This document shows positions 27,171 to 36,548 of a stretch of 64,000 nt of DNA, piece after piece (positions within the stretch are counted from its first letter, which is position 1; every line of letters begins with the position of its first letter). The position numbers were made by a program, and so were the translations under genes. Under the pieces are notes generated by a model. The model saw only the letters and a program-made list of their open reading frames with translations, ran no database searches and was not told the DNA's origin. The stretch covers positions 310,001 through 374,000 of the forward strand of contig NZ_JAGGJZ010000002.1 of the NCBI RefSeq assembly GCF_017873235.1. Reading direction: 5' to 3'. The DNA comes from Clostridium moniliforme (GTDB lineage: Bacteria > Bacillota > Clostridia > Clostridiales > Clostridiaceae).

Positions 27171-28370
27171 ATGATAGCAGTTTTAGGAATACAAAAGAAT
27201 ATTCCGTTGCAAATAAGAGAAAAATTTTCTATAAAACCAAAATTAAAAGAAAAATCTATGAAGGAATTAAAAAATATATTAGATGAAATAGTTATTTTGA
27301 ATACTTGCAATAGAACAGAAATTTATTTTAATCATTCTTTAAAAGAAGAAGAAGCATTAAAAAAAATTTTTGATGTTTTAGGTTGGGATGAAAATTTAAG
27401 AGAATATATTTTTTACATAACAGGAGATAGTGCAGCAAAGCATTTATTTAAAGTTATTTGCGGATTTCATTCAAAAATATTAGGAGAAGATCAAATTTTA
27501 GGTCAAGTTAAAGATGCATATATGGAAGCAATAAAACTTGAAACAGTTAATTTAGAACTTCAAAGATTATTTCAAGAAGCAATAACTTGTGGGAAAAAGT
27601 TTAGAAATGAAGCTAAGCTTTATGAAATACCAGTATCATCAGCTTCAATAGCAGTTAATAAGGGAATTAGTAGTGGATGTAGAAGTTTTATGGTTCTTGG
27701 TCATGGCGAGGTTGGAAAGCTTGTAGTTAAACATTTATTATCACATAACATTGAAAAAATAATTATTGCTGTTAGAAATAAGGAAGCTTTAGATTATAAA
27801 GAATATGAAAATATTAAAGTTATTGGTTTTAATGAAAGAAAAGAATATATCAATAGAGTAGATTCAATAATATCTTGTACATCAGCGCCTCACACTGTAA
27901 TCACTAAAGATGAGATAGAAGAGGAAGGAAAAGAATTATTAATTTTTGATTTAGCTCTTCCAAGGGATGTTAGTGAAGATGTTAAATATATTAATAGAGT
28001 TTGCGTTTATAATATAGATGAAATTAGTAAAATTGATGATGAAAATAAAGATCTTAGAAGAGATAGAATGTATGAATATTATTATTTAATAGAGGAATAT
28101 TTAGAAGGCTATAATAAGTGGAGAAGTCTTAGAGAAGTTACGCCTTATATAAGAGAATTTAAAAAACATGGTGAAGAAATATACAAAAAAAGATATGAGA
28201 CTTTTAAAAATAAAGAAGGTAAAGAGGATAAGCTTGTAAAAATGCTTATGAAAAGTACCTCAGATGCTTACATAAATAGAGCCATAGAAACTTTAAAAGA
28301 GGAAACTATAAGGGGTTGTGGTAAGGAATGTATGAGAATTCTAGAAAAGATATTTATAGAGAAGAATTAG
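27171..28370 (+). CDS. hemA: Glutamyl-tRNA reductase
   Basis: First committed enzyme of C5 tetrapyrrole synthesis: reduces glutamyl-tRNA to glutamate-1-semialdehyde with NADPH. In 399 residues the catalytic Cys is in NTCNRTEIY (near 45), GEDQILGQVKDAY follows near 103, and an NADPH-binding segment with VLGHGEVG lies near 180. ATG with GGAGTGAGA upstream. Opens a seven-gene siroheme operon; the next gene begins at or just after its end. Confidence 0.95.
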   Translation: MIAVLGIQKNIPLQIREKFSIKPKLKEKSMKELKNILDEIVILNTCNRTEIYFNHSLKEEEALKKIFDVLGWDENLREYIFYITGDSAAKHLFKVICGFHSKILGEDQILGQVKDAYMEAIKLETVNLELQRLFQEAITCGKKFRNEAKLYEIPVSSASIAVNKGISSGCRSFMVLGHGEVGKLVVKHLLSHNIEKIIIAVRNKEALDYKEYENIKVIGFNERKEYINRVDSIISCTSAPHTVITKDEIEEEGKELLIFDLALPRDVSEDVKYINRVCVYNIDEISKIDDENKDLRRDRMYEYYYLIEEYLEGYNKWRSLREVTPYIREFKKHGEEIYKKRYETFKNKEGKEDKLVKMLMKSTSDAYINRAIETLKEETIRGCGKECMRILEKIFIEKN

Positions 28371-28378
28371 ATTACATT

Positions 28379-29002
28379 ATGCTTTCTCTTTTTTCAAATA
28401 AAATAAATGTTTTAATAATAGGTGGAGGAAATGCAGCTTTTATTAAAGCAAAGACATTTTTAAGTAATGGGTGTAATGTAGAAATTGTAGCAAAAGATAT
28501 AAAAAAAGATATTTTTGATTTAAAATGTAGTAATTTAAAACTAACAAAGAGCGAATATAATAAAAGTTTTTTATTAAAGAAACACATTATTATTATTGCA
28601 ATTGATGATAATAAAATTATAGAAGATATAATTTGTGATTGTGAAGCTTTAGATAAGTTATATATAAATTGTAAAACTCCTAAGGAAGGATTATGTGTTC
28701 TTCCAATGAATATTAAAAGTAAGGAAACTATTATTGGAATTAATACTTTAAGAGGAAATCCAAGAGCTTTAAAAATGCTTGGAAACAATATTTTAAATGA
28801 AGCTAAAGTATGGGATGATTTTATAAAAGTTACATCTATTATAAGAAATAACGTAAAAAACATTAAGGATAAAAAGCAGGAAGTATTAGACTTTATAATA
28901 AATGATGATTTTAAATATTTTGTAAGTAAAGGAAAGGAAGAGCTTATCTTAAGATTATTTTATGAAAAAAAATTAGTAAATAAATTATTATCTAAAGATT
29001 AA
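28379..29002 (+). CDS. Precorrin-2 dehydrogenase (SirC/Met8-like)
   Basis: NAD-dependent oxidation of precorrin-2 to sirohydrochlorin. The N-terminal Rossmann motif IIGGGNAAFIKA replaces the usual GGGxVAxRK. The family core with TPKEGLCVLP and TLRGNPRA-like segments follows. About 207 residues from ATG 28379; the frame is open from 28328, inside hemA, and no strong ribosome site is present, so coupled translation from hemA is likely. Some relatives also chelate iron; here a separate CbiK-type chelatase exists, so this protein need only do the oxidation. Confidence 0.82.
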   Translation: MLSLFSNKINVLIIGGGNAAFIKAKTFLSNGCNVEIVAKDIKKDIFDLKCSNLKLTKSEYNKSFLLKKHIIIIAIDDNKIIEDIICDCEALDKLYINCKTPKEGLCVLPMNIKSKETIIGINTLRGNPRALKMLGNNILNEAKVWDDFIKVTSIIRNNVKNIKDKKQEVLDFIINDDFKYFVSKGKEELILRLFYEKKLVNKLLSKD

Positions 29003-29016
29003 GTTAAGGTGAAATA

Positions 29017-29886
29017 ATGAAGTTTATTGTAGCAACAAGAAAATCTAAATTAGCTCAAGTTCAAGCTGAAAGAGTTATGGAACTTTTAAAAGAAAAAAAT
29101 ATAGAATCAGAAAAACTTTTAGTTGTAACAGAGGGAGATAGAAGACTTGATATAACACTAAGTAAGATTGGTGGAAAAGGACTATTTGTTAAAGAGATTG
29201 AACAAAAAATGTTAGAGGGAGAGGCAGACCTTGCAGTTCATAGTATGAAGGATGTTCCTCATGAATTGCTATATGAGTTTGAACTTATATGTACTCCTGA
29301 AAGAGAAGATATTAGAGATGTTTTTATATCAGCTAACAATATTCATTTTAATGATTTGAAAAAAGGTGCAGTTATTGGAACTAGTAGTATGAGAAGAGTA
29401 GCTATGCTTAAAGAAATTAGAAGTGATTTAAAAATAGTTCCAATTAGGGGTAATGTTCAAACTAGACTTAAAAAGATGAAAGAAGAAAATATGGATGGAA
29501 TAATTCTTGCGGCAGCTGGACTTAAAAGATTAAATATGGAACATATAATAACTGATTATTTTGATCCTAAGATTTTTCTTCCAGCTGTAGGGCAAGGTGC
29601 TTTAGGAATAGAATGTTTAAAATCTTTTAAACATAAAAACATTCTAAAATCTCTTAATGATGAAAAAACAAGAATAGAGGTATTAGGTGAAAGAAGTTTT
29701 ATGAAAGCTTTAGGTGGAGATTGTCATAGTATGATAGGGATTTACTCTGAAATAAATGATGATGATATTTATATGATAGGAACATTTTTAGTTGATGGAA
29801 AAGTAATAAGAAAAGACATAGTTGGAAGTAAATATGATAGTGAAGAATTAGGAAGAAGATTAGCTTATAAAATACTAGGTAAATAG
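29017..29886 (+). CDS. hemC: Porphobilinogen deaminase (hydroxymethylbilane synthase)
   Basis: Polymerises four porphobilinogens into hydroxymethylbilane. The 289 residues include [11 protein letters not shown] at the N-terminus, HSMKDVP near 75, GTSSMRR near 122, RGNVQTRL near 143 and the dipyrromethane-cofactor Cys in GGDCHSM near 233. AAGGTGA precedes the ATG. Spacing of 14 bases to the previous gene and 13 to the next places it firmly in the operon. Confidence 0.95.
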   Translation: MKFIVATRKSKLAQVQAERVMELLKEKNIESEKLLVVTEGDRRLDITLSKIGGKGLFVKEIEQKMLEGEADLAVHSMKDVPHELLYEFELICTPEREDIRDVFISANNIHFNDLKKGAVIGTSSMRRVAMLKEIRSDLKIVPIRGNVQTRLKKMKEENMDGIILAAAGLKRLNMEHIITDYFDPKIFLPAVGQGALGIECLKSFKHKNILKSLNDEKTRIEVLGERSFMKALGGDCHSMIGIYSEINDDDIYMIGTFLVDGKVIRKDIVGSKYDSEELGRRLAYKILGK

Positions 29887-29899
29887 TAGGAGGTAGAAA

Positions 29900-31369
29900 A
29901 TGAGCAAAGCATACATTATTGGAACAGGTCCTGGAGATGAAGAACTTTTAACACTTAAGGGTAAGAGAGTTTTAGGTGAATGTACAGCAGTACTTTATGA
30001 TAGATTAGTATCAAATAATATATTAAATTATTTAAATGATAATTGTGAAATATATTATTGTGGAAAGGAGCCAGGTGCTCATTATAAAACACAAGAAGAA
30101 ATAAATGAAATGATTGTAGCTTTAGCAAAGAAAGGTCACATAGTTGGTAGAGTAAAAGGTGGAGATCCTTATGTATTTGGAAGAGGTGGAGAGGAAGTAT
30201 TAGCTCTTAAAGAAGCTGGAATAGAATTTGAAGTAATTCCAGGAGTAACTTCACCAATTGCAGTTTTAAATTATGCAGGTATCCCTATAACACATAGAGG
30301 AATAGCTCAAAGTTTTCATATAGTTACTGGAATGTCAGCTAAAAATTTAAATGTAAACTTTGAAGCATTAGCTAAAGAAAATGGAACATTAGTTTTTATG
30401 ATGGGACTTGCTAATATAGATTTTATTGTAGAAGAACTTATTAAATATGGAAAAGATAAAAATACAAAAGCGGCCGTAGTAATGAGAGGAACCTCATCAA
30501 AGCAAAAAAAGGTTATTGGAACTTTGGAGAATATTTCAGATAAAGCAAAGGAAGCAAATTTAAAATCCCCATGTATAATAGTAGTTGGAGAGGTAGTTTC
30601 ATTAGAAAAAGAATTATCATGGTATGATAATAAACCCCTATTTGGAAAAAATATATGTATTACTCGTTCAAAATCTCAATCTAAAAACCTAAAAATAAGA
30701 TTAAAAGATTTAGGTGCTGAAGTTACTGAAATAAATTCTATTGCCATAAAAGATACAAGTAATAATTTAGATAATTATAAAAATAATCTTAAAGAATATG
30801 ATCATATTCTTTTTACATCAGTAAATGGAGTCAATATATTTTTTGATTATTTAATTAGAGAAAAGATTGATGTAAGAAGAATAAAAGGAAAGTGTTCAGT
30901 AGTTGGAAAAGCAACTAAAAGGGCTTTAGAAAGTAAAGGAATTATTCCATTTAAAATGGCAAAGGAGTTTTTAGGAGAAGGGCTTTTAAAAGAAATAAAA
31001 CCTTATGTTAAAAAAGACGATAAAGTTCTTATATTATCATCATCAAAAGGAAGAAATCTTTTAAATGATGAGCTTTCAAAAATGGGAGCAGAAGTTACAA
31101 GAGTTAATATATATGATGTTATAGTAGGAAATGTGAAAAATGAAAAAATATTTGATGAGGTAGACGCAGTATTATTTACATCACCATCAACTTTTGAAAA
31201 CATGAAAGAAATAGTTGGACTTGATAAAATAAAGGAAAAGATATGTATTGCAATTGGACCTATAACTAATAAGGCATTAGAAAAGGACGGAATAAATGCT
31301 TTTGTTTGCAAAGAACATTCAGAAGATGGCTTTTTAAAAGAGATAGAAAATATGTTAAAGGAAGTGTAA
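29900..31369 (+). CDS. cobA/hemD: Fused uroporphyrinogen-III C-methyltransferase / uroporphyrinogen-III synthase
   Basis: A bifunctional 489-residue enzyme. The N-terminal 245 residues are SUMT (adds two methyl groups from SAM to give precorrin-2), with [11 protein letters not shown], the [12 protein letters not shown] motif near 89 and GVTSPIA. The C-terminal half (about 248-489) is HemD, which closes hydroxymethylbilane to uroporphyrinogen III; its CITRSKSQ and late [10 protein letters not shown] motifs are visible. The fusion is common in clostridia and channels flux towards siroheme or cobalamin. The hemB start lies 5 bases beyond its stop. Confidence 0.94.
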   Translation: MSKAYIIGTGPGDEELLTLKGKRVLGECTAVLYDRLVSNNILNYLNDNCEIYYCGKEPGAHYKTQEEINEMIVALAKKGHIVGRVKGGDPYVFGRGGEEVLALKEAGIEFEVIPGVTSPIAVLNYAGIPITHRGIAQSFHIVTGMSAKNLNVNFEALAKENGTLVFMMGLANIDFIVEELIKYGKDKNTKAAVVMRGTSSKQKKVIGTLENISDKAKEANLKSPCIIVVGEVVSLEKELSWYDNKPLFGKNICITRSKSQSKNLKIRLKDLGAEVTEINSIAIKDTSNNLDNYKNNLKEYDHILFTSVNGVNIFFDYLIREKIDVRRIKGKCSVVGKATKRALESKGIIPFKMAKEFLGEGLLKEIKPYVKKDDKVLILSSSKGRNLLNDELSKMGAEVTRVNIYDVIVGNVKNEKIFDEVDAVLFTSPSTFENMKEIVGLDKIKEKICIAIGPITNKALEKDGINAFVCKEHSEDGFLKEIENMLKEV

Positions 31370-31374
31370 TAACA

Positions 31375-32337
31375 ATGAGAAGAGGAAGAAGATTAAGAAC
31401 AGATGAAAATGTTAGGAGTTTAGTTAGGGAAACTATATTAAACCCAGAAGATTTTATTTTCCCAATATTTGTTGTTGAAGGAGAAGGCATAAAGCATGAA
31501 ATTGAATCATTAGCAGGAATATATCATTATTCAGTTGATATGCTAGATGAAGTAATTAAAGAAACTGTAGACCTTGGAATTAAAGGTGTAATGTTATTTG
31601 GAATACCAAATCATAAGGATTGTTGCGGTAGTGAAGCTTATGCTGAAAATGGAATAGTTCAAAAGGCTGTAAGAAGAATAAGAGAATTAACTGATGATCT
31701 TTTAGTTGTTACTGATGTTTGTATGTGTGAATATACAGATCATGGACATTGTGGAATTATTCATGATGGAGATGTTGATAATGATGAAACATTAGATTAT
31801 TTATGTAAAATAGCAGTATCTCATGCAAAGGCAGGTTCTCAAATGATAGCACCATCAGATATGATGGATGGAAGAGTATATAGAATAAGAGAAGCTTTAG
31901 ATGAAGCTGGATTTAAAAATGTGCCAATAATGAGTTATTCAGCAAAATATTGTTCAGCATTTTATGGACCATTTAGAGCAGCAGCAAATTCAGCACCATC
32001 CTTTGGTAATAGAAAAACATATCAAATGGATCCTGCAAATAGAAGGGAAGCTTTAAAGGAAGTTTTATATGATATTGAAGAAGGTGCAGATATTGTTATG
32101 GTTAAACCTGCTCTTTCATATTTAGATATAATAAGAGAAGTTAGAAATTCAGTAAATACTCCTGTATGTGTTTATAATGTAAGTGGAGAATATGCAATGG
32201 TTAAGGCTGCTAGCAAAATGGGATTAATTGATGAAGATAGAATAATTTTAGAAAGTTTAACATCAATGAAAAGAGCAGGAGCAGATATAATAATTACTTA
32301 TCATGCATTAGAAGCTGCAAAACTTTTAAGAAAATAG
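31375..32337 (+). CDS. hemB: Delta-aminolevulinate dehydratase (porphobilinogen synthase)
   Basis: Condenses two aminolevulinates to porphobilinogen. Start at ATG 31375 ([13 protein letters not shown] follows), with AAGGAAGTG in the end of the upstream gene, giving 320 residues; the open frame extends upstream but only across cobA/hemD. The zinc-type metal site, [14 protein letters not shown], is near 118. The two Schiff-base lysines are in SYSAKYC near 195 and [10 protein letters not shown] near 247. Zn-dependent form rather than Mg-only. Confidence 0.95.
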   Translation: MRRGRRLRTDENVRSLVRETILNPEDFIFPIFVVEGEGIKHEIESLAGIYHYSVDMLDEVIKETVDLGIKGVMLFGIPNHKDCCGSEAYAENGIVQKAVRRIRELTDDLLVVTDVCMCEYTDHGHCGIIHDGDVDNDETLDYLCKIAVSHAKAGSQMIAPSDMMDGRVYRIREALDEAGFKNVPIMSYSAKYCSAFYGPFRAAANSAPSFGNRKTYQMDPANRREALKEVLYDIEEGADIVMVKPALSYLDIIREVRNSVNTPVCVYNVSGEYAMVKAASKMGLIDEDRIILESLTSMKRAGADIIITYHALEAAKLLRK

Positions 32338-32350
32338 GAGGAAGCTTACT

Positions 32351-33634
32351 ATGAATAAAGAAATATTTGAAGAATCAAAAATATATATGCCAGGAGGAGT
32401 TAATAGTCCTGTTAGGTCATTTAAAGATATAGGAATAAATCCTCCAGTAATAAAAGAAGGAAATGGCGTAATAATAAAAGACGAAGATGGAAATGAATAT
32501 ATAGATTTTGTTTTAGCTTGGGGTCCATTAATACTTGGACACTGCGATAAAGATGTAGTTAAAGCTATAAAGGATGAATCAGAAATTGCTTTAGCCTTTG
32601 GTGCACCAACAAAACTTGAACTTGATTTAAGTAAATTTATGTGCGAAAACTTAGAAACTGTAGATATGATAAGAATGGTTAACTCAGGTACAGAAGCTAC
32701 AATGAGTGCTATAAAACTTGCTAGAGGATATACTAAAAAAGATAAAATAGTTAAGTTTGCAGGATGTTATCATGGACATTTTGATGGATTTTTAGTTGAG
32801 GCAGGTTCTGGAGTTTTAACAGAAGGAATAGCAGGTTCCCTTGGAGTTCCAGAAGATAGCATAAAAAATACTTTAATTGGAATATATAATGATGAAAAAA
32901 ATATGGAAGAATTATTTAAAAAATATGGAGATGATATTGCCTGTGTAATAATAGAACCAGTTGCAGGAAATATGGGAGTAATAAAGGCAAAGGATAGCTT
33001 TATAAAAACTCTTAGAAGATTATGTGATGAATATGGAGCACTTTTAATTTTTGATGAGGTTATGAGTGGATTTAGAGCTGCCTTTAAAGGAGCACAAAGT
33101 TTATTTAATGAAAAGCCAGACCTTGTAACTTATGCTAAGATTATGGGTGGTGGACTTCCATGTGGTGCATACGGTGGTAAGAAAGAAATTATGAAAGAAC
33201 TTTCTCCACTTGGCGGAGTATATCAAGCAGGAACAATGTCAGGAAATCCAATTGTAATGGCAGCTGGGCTTGCAACATTAAAGAAATTAAAGAGTGATTT
33301 ATCTGTATATGATCATATAGAAACTTTAGGAAAGAAATTTGAAGAAGGAATAGAAGAAATTTCAAAGAAATATGGAATTGGAACAGTTGTAAATAGAGTA
33401 GGTGGAATGATGACTTTATTTTTTACAGATGATTCTAAAATTGAATCTTATGAAGATGTTAAAAAGTGTAATCTAGAAAGATTTAAAAGATATTTTAGTC
33501 ATATGTTAGAAGAAGGATTTAATATAGCACCATCACAATTTGAAGCTGTATTTTTATCAACTAAGCATACAGAAGAACATATTGATAAATTTTTAGAAGC
33601 CTTTGAAAGATTTGCAAAGAAGGAAACAAAGTAA
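32351..33634 (+). CDS. hemL: Glutamate-1-semialdehyde 2,1-aminomutase
   Basis: PLP enzyme that converts glutamate-1-semialdehyde to 5-aminolevulinate, second step of the C5 route. At 427 residues with [10 protein letters not shown] at the N-terminus, NSGTEATM near 115, FDEVMSGFR near 237 and the PLP Lys in [10 protein letters not shown] near 265, it is complete. AGGAGG precedes the ATG. Its stop codon abuts the start of cbiK. Confidence 0.96.
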   Translation: MNKEIFEESKIYMPGGVNSPVRSFKDIGINPPVIKEGNGVIIKDEDGNEYIDFVLAWGPLILGHCDKDVVKAIKDESEIALAFGAPTKLELDLSKFMCENLETVDMIRMVNSGTEATMSAIKLARGYTKKDKIVKFAGCYHGHFDGFLVEAGSGVLTEGIAGSLGVPEDSIKNTLIGIYNDEKNMEELFKKYGDDIACVIIEPVAGNMGVIKAKDSFIKTLRRLCDEYGALLIFDEVMSGFRAAFKGAQSLFNEKPDLVTYAKIMGGGLPCGAYGGKKEIMKELSPLGGVYQAGTMSGNPIVMAAGLATLKKLKSDLSVYDHIETLGKKFEEGIEEISKKYGIGTVVNRVGGMMTLFFTDDSKIESYEDVKKCNLERFKRYFSHMLEEGFNIAPSQFEAVFLSTKHTEEHIDKFLEAFERFAKKETK

Positions 33635-34381
33635 ATGAGTAATAAGGCTATTGTTATAGTAGCTTTTGGAACTGGGAAGGAAGAAGATTTTAACAAATAT
33701 CTTCTTCCCTTTAAAAAGGATGCCAAAGATAAATATGGTGAAGATTTTGATATATTTATTTCATTAACTAGTGATAAAATGATAGAAAAATTAAAGTTAG
33801 TCATAAATAATTATGAAGATACTTTAAGAAATTTAATTTCTTTAAAATATGAAGAAGTTTATGTTGAATCACTATATTTTTCAAGAGGTAAGGAATATTC
33901 AAAGATTGAAACTATAACAAAAAAATATAAAGATTATTTTAAAAAGATTAAAATAACAAAACCTGTTTTTGAAGAAAATGAAGCTTTAATAGATGAGTAC
34001 TTTAAAAGCTATAATAATATAATTTTTATATGTCATGGAATTCATGGTTCAAATAAATCTATAGAAGAAGATTATATAAAAAAAGCAATGGAAAAAAATA
34101 ATAAAAAACAAAATTATGTTGCCTTAATAAATAAAAAAGATAATTATAAAAATCTTGTAAATACTATTAAAGGGGATAAGATTCCTAAGGTAACTATAAT
34201 ACCTATTCTTATTACTAAAGGATATCATTTTAATAATGATATAATTTCAAATAATAGTTATAGTTTAACTTATTTATTAAAGGAAGAAGGTATTACGGTA
34301 GAAATAGTTGATAAAGTATTAGCAGAAAATAATTTTTTTAGAAGATTAGTACTTAAAAATTTAAGTAAAATAATTAATTAA
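33635..34381 (+). CDS. cbiK: Sirohydrochlorin chelatase, CbiK type
   Basis: A 248-residue class II chelatase that inserts metal into sirohydrochlorin. The N-terminal AIVIVAFGTG, a catalytic His in FICHGIHGS near 133 and a second His in KGYHFNNDI near 196 match CbiK-type enzymes. With no cobalamin genes nearby and asrC just upstream, iron insertion to give siroheme is the likely job, although CbiK enzymes are named for cobalt. It begins on the base after the hemL stop and is the last gene of the operon. The sequence is diverged from textbook CbiK, so the call is good but not certain. Confidence 0.78.
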   Translation: MSNKAIVIVAFGTGKEEDFNKYLLPFKKDAKDKYGEDFDIFISLTSDKMIEKLKLVINNYEDTLRNLISLKYEEVYVESLYFSRGKEYSKIETITKKYKDYFKKIKITKPVFEENEALIDEYFKSYNNIIFICHGIHGSNKSIEEDYIKKAMEKNNKKQNYVALINKKDNYKNLVNTIKGDKIPKVTIIPILITKGYHFNNDIISNNSYSLTYLLKEEGITVEIVDKVLAENNFFRRLVLKNLSKIIN

Positions 34382-34413
34382 AAGAAGTGGAATTAAAACC
34401 ACTTCTTTTTTAT
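34381..34413 (+). terminator. Terminator of the siroheme operon
   Basis: AAAGAAGTGG pairs with CCACTTCTTT (34399-34408) with further T after it; also usable from the minus strand. Confidence 0.88.
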
Positions 34414-34425
34414 ATATTAAATATT

Positions 34426-35415
34426 TTAATTTTCAAATAAAATAGATTGTGTATCTCTGTAAGGATAGGATTTAATTTCTTTCATATTTAAGTCTTCATT
34501 TGATAAATCTATACATGTAATTTGTCTATTATTATATGTACTATAATAATATTTTAAAGATTCACTACACATTACTGCTGTATAAAGAGTTTTATCTTCA
34601 GATTTATCCATTTTTAAAACTGCACCCTTTGGAATGTTGCAGCTTGATAATACTTGAAAAATACCATTTACTCCATCTATTTCACAATTTAAATTAGTTA
34701 AATTATTTTTTAAAAAAGCACATCTAACAAAACGTGATGGAGGTGTAAAATCTCCTGGTAATCCAAATGTACCAGAACCTTGACCAAATGGAGATAAATT
34801 AAAGTTTTCCCATTTAGTGTTGTTATATTGATTAGGATTTAGACTAATATATTGATTTAAGTTAGTTAGATGCCAATTTAAATTAGGGCTATTTGTCATA
34901 ACTCCAATAGGATTATCAAGAACATCTATTCCATTTTTTGTTTTTTCAATAACAATACTATTTCCAGATTTATCACTTACAATCCAGTGAAGTGGAGGAG
35001 TTAATTTTAGAAGAGAAAGAGGCTTATCTATAATATTAATATTTTTAATATTAGTTTTTACTTCCTCTAAATTTTTAAAATTACATAATATCCACAATAC
35101 TAAATCATAGGGAGCTAAATTTTCTTTAGTTTTATTTATACTATTTTCATATTTTGCATATCCAGGAAAATAAAGAGCACTACAACATAAGCCATATTCA
35201 TTTAATCCATCAGCAAATATAGGATGGCTATCTAAAATTGTAGACATTCCAAGTAGTGCATATTTAGTTTTAAAGTATTTGTTGTTTACAGAATTTAATA
35301 TTTTATAGTTTCTAGGAATTAAATGCACACTTTTATTAATGTCCACTGAAAAATCCATTGTTCTACCTAAAAAGTGATAATCATTTTTTGTTCTTAATGT
35401 TAAACTTGTACACAT
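34426..35415 (-). CDS. Choloylglycine hydrolase family amidase (bile salt hydrolase or penicillin V acylase)
   Basis: Ntn-hydrolase of 329 residues, the same length as the C. perfringens bile salt hydrolase. All catalytic residues are in register: Cys2 (nucleophile after removal of Met1), Arg18, Asp21, Asn175 and Arg228. Position 82, however, is Tyr (SALYFP) where C. perfringens bile salt hydrolase has Asn; Tyr82 is typical of penicillin V acylases. No signal peptide, so cytosolic. AAGGTG precedes the ATG. Divergently transcribed from a LysR-type gene 113 bases away, a common regulator-target layout. Substrate uncertain. Confidence 0.88.
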   Translation of the reverse strand: MCTSLTLRTKNDYHFLGRTMDFSVDINKSVHLIPRNYKILNSVNNKYFKTKYALLGMSTILDSHPIFADGLNEYGLCCSALYFPGYAKYENSINKTKENLAPYDLVLWILCNFKNLEEVKTNIKNINIIDKPLSLLKLTPPLHWIVSDKSGNSIVIEKTKNGIDVLDNPIGVMTNSPNLNWHLTNLNQYISLNPNQYNNTKWENFNLSPFGQGSGTFGLPGDFTPPSRFVRCAFLKNNLTNLNCEIDGVNGIFQVLSSCNIPKGAVLKMDKSEDKTLYTAVMCSESLKYYYSTYNNRQITCIDLSNEDLNMKEIKSYPYRDTQSILFEN

Positions 35416-35528
35416 AATTTAAGCACCTTCTTATTAATTTATATTTTAAGTTTACAATGGAAAGTTATTTAAGTAAAATTAAAATAAATAAATATATTAT
35501 TAAGTAAAACTTAAGATAGGAGAATAAG

Positions 35529-36451
35529 ATGAATTTTGAACAACTTAATATAATAACAACTTTATCAGAAGAAAAAAGTTTTTCTAAAACAGCAAATAGA
35601 TTACATTTAACTACATCTGCAGTTAGTCAAGCTGTTTCAGTTTTAGAGAAGGAGTTAGATACAAAATTATTTGAAAGATCAAAAAAGGAGCATTTCCTAC
35701 AATTAAAGGACAATATATAATAAAAAAAGCTTACATAATATTAGAAAAAAAGCAAGATATATATACTTACACATCTAATAAATCTAATTTTCCTAAATTA
35801 AAATTAAATATAGGTTGCATTCCAGGGATTAATTATATTTTGATAAAGGGAATTCAATTATTAGAAAGGGAATATCCATTTCTTGAAGTATCTATTACTG
35901 AAGAAAATACTCAAAATCTTTTAAATTTATTAAAGGAGGATAAATGTGATTTTGCATTAATTGCTTTTTCTGAAAACATAGTAAACCATAATTTAAATTA
36001 TCATATTGATAAAATTGTAGATGGATCATTTTATATAGCAGTAAATAAAAAATCTCATTTGGCAAAGTATAATATATTAGATTATGAAACTATAATAAAG
36101 GAACCTTTAGCTTTATATAAAGATAAGTTTTTAATGAATTATTTAAGTCATATAGAAAGTAAAACAAAGAAGAAGGGAAGAATATTATTTAAAACTAATA
36201 ATTCTATGTCAATTATAAATAGCATAGAGCAAAATATAGCAATAACATTTTGTCCATCCTATACTATAATAAATGATTTTAATAATATTTCAGAACATAT
36301 AAAATTAATATCCATAGTAGAAGATAAAGAAGTAATAAGTCCATCTTTATGGTTTTTAAAGAGTAAAAATAAATCTTTAAATGAAATAGGAGAAGAGTTA
36401 TTAAATTTTATAAAAGAAAATATTAAATTATCTACCATATGTAAACTTTAG
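35529..36451 (+). pseudogene. LysR-family regulator interrupted by a -1 frameshift at a slippery site
   Basis: The zero frame gives a 63-residue peptide holding only the winged helix-turn-helix (FSKTANRLHLTTSAVSQAV). Moving to the -1 frame at A6G (35681-35687) continues without gap as SKKGAFPTIKGQ and on through a complete LysR effector-binding domain to 36451, 307 residues in all. The frame change falls exactly on A-AAA-AAG, correctly phased for -1 slippage as in dnaX. So this is a gene inactivated by loss of one A, a sequencing error in a homopolymer, or a programmed frameshift. AGGAG precedes the ATG. Likely regulates the divergent hydrolase gene. Confidence 0.85.
35681..35687 (+). other. 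A-AAA-AAG slippery heptamer in the LysR gene
   Basis: The heptamer is phased so that the zero-frame codons are AAA and AAG, and a one-base back-slip leads to GGA-GCA-TTT, the frame of the rest of the protein. AAGGAG lies about 27 bases upstream, farther than the stimulatory site in dnaX; no convincing downstream hairpin is seen. Confidence 0.6.
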
Positions 36452-36548
36452 TTAAATTATATATTAATAAATTTTGTTTTAAAAAGATAATAAAAGATAT
36501 ATAATAGAATAGAATTTGTTTTATATTAATATAGGAGGATAAATTTTA

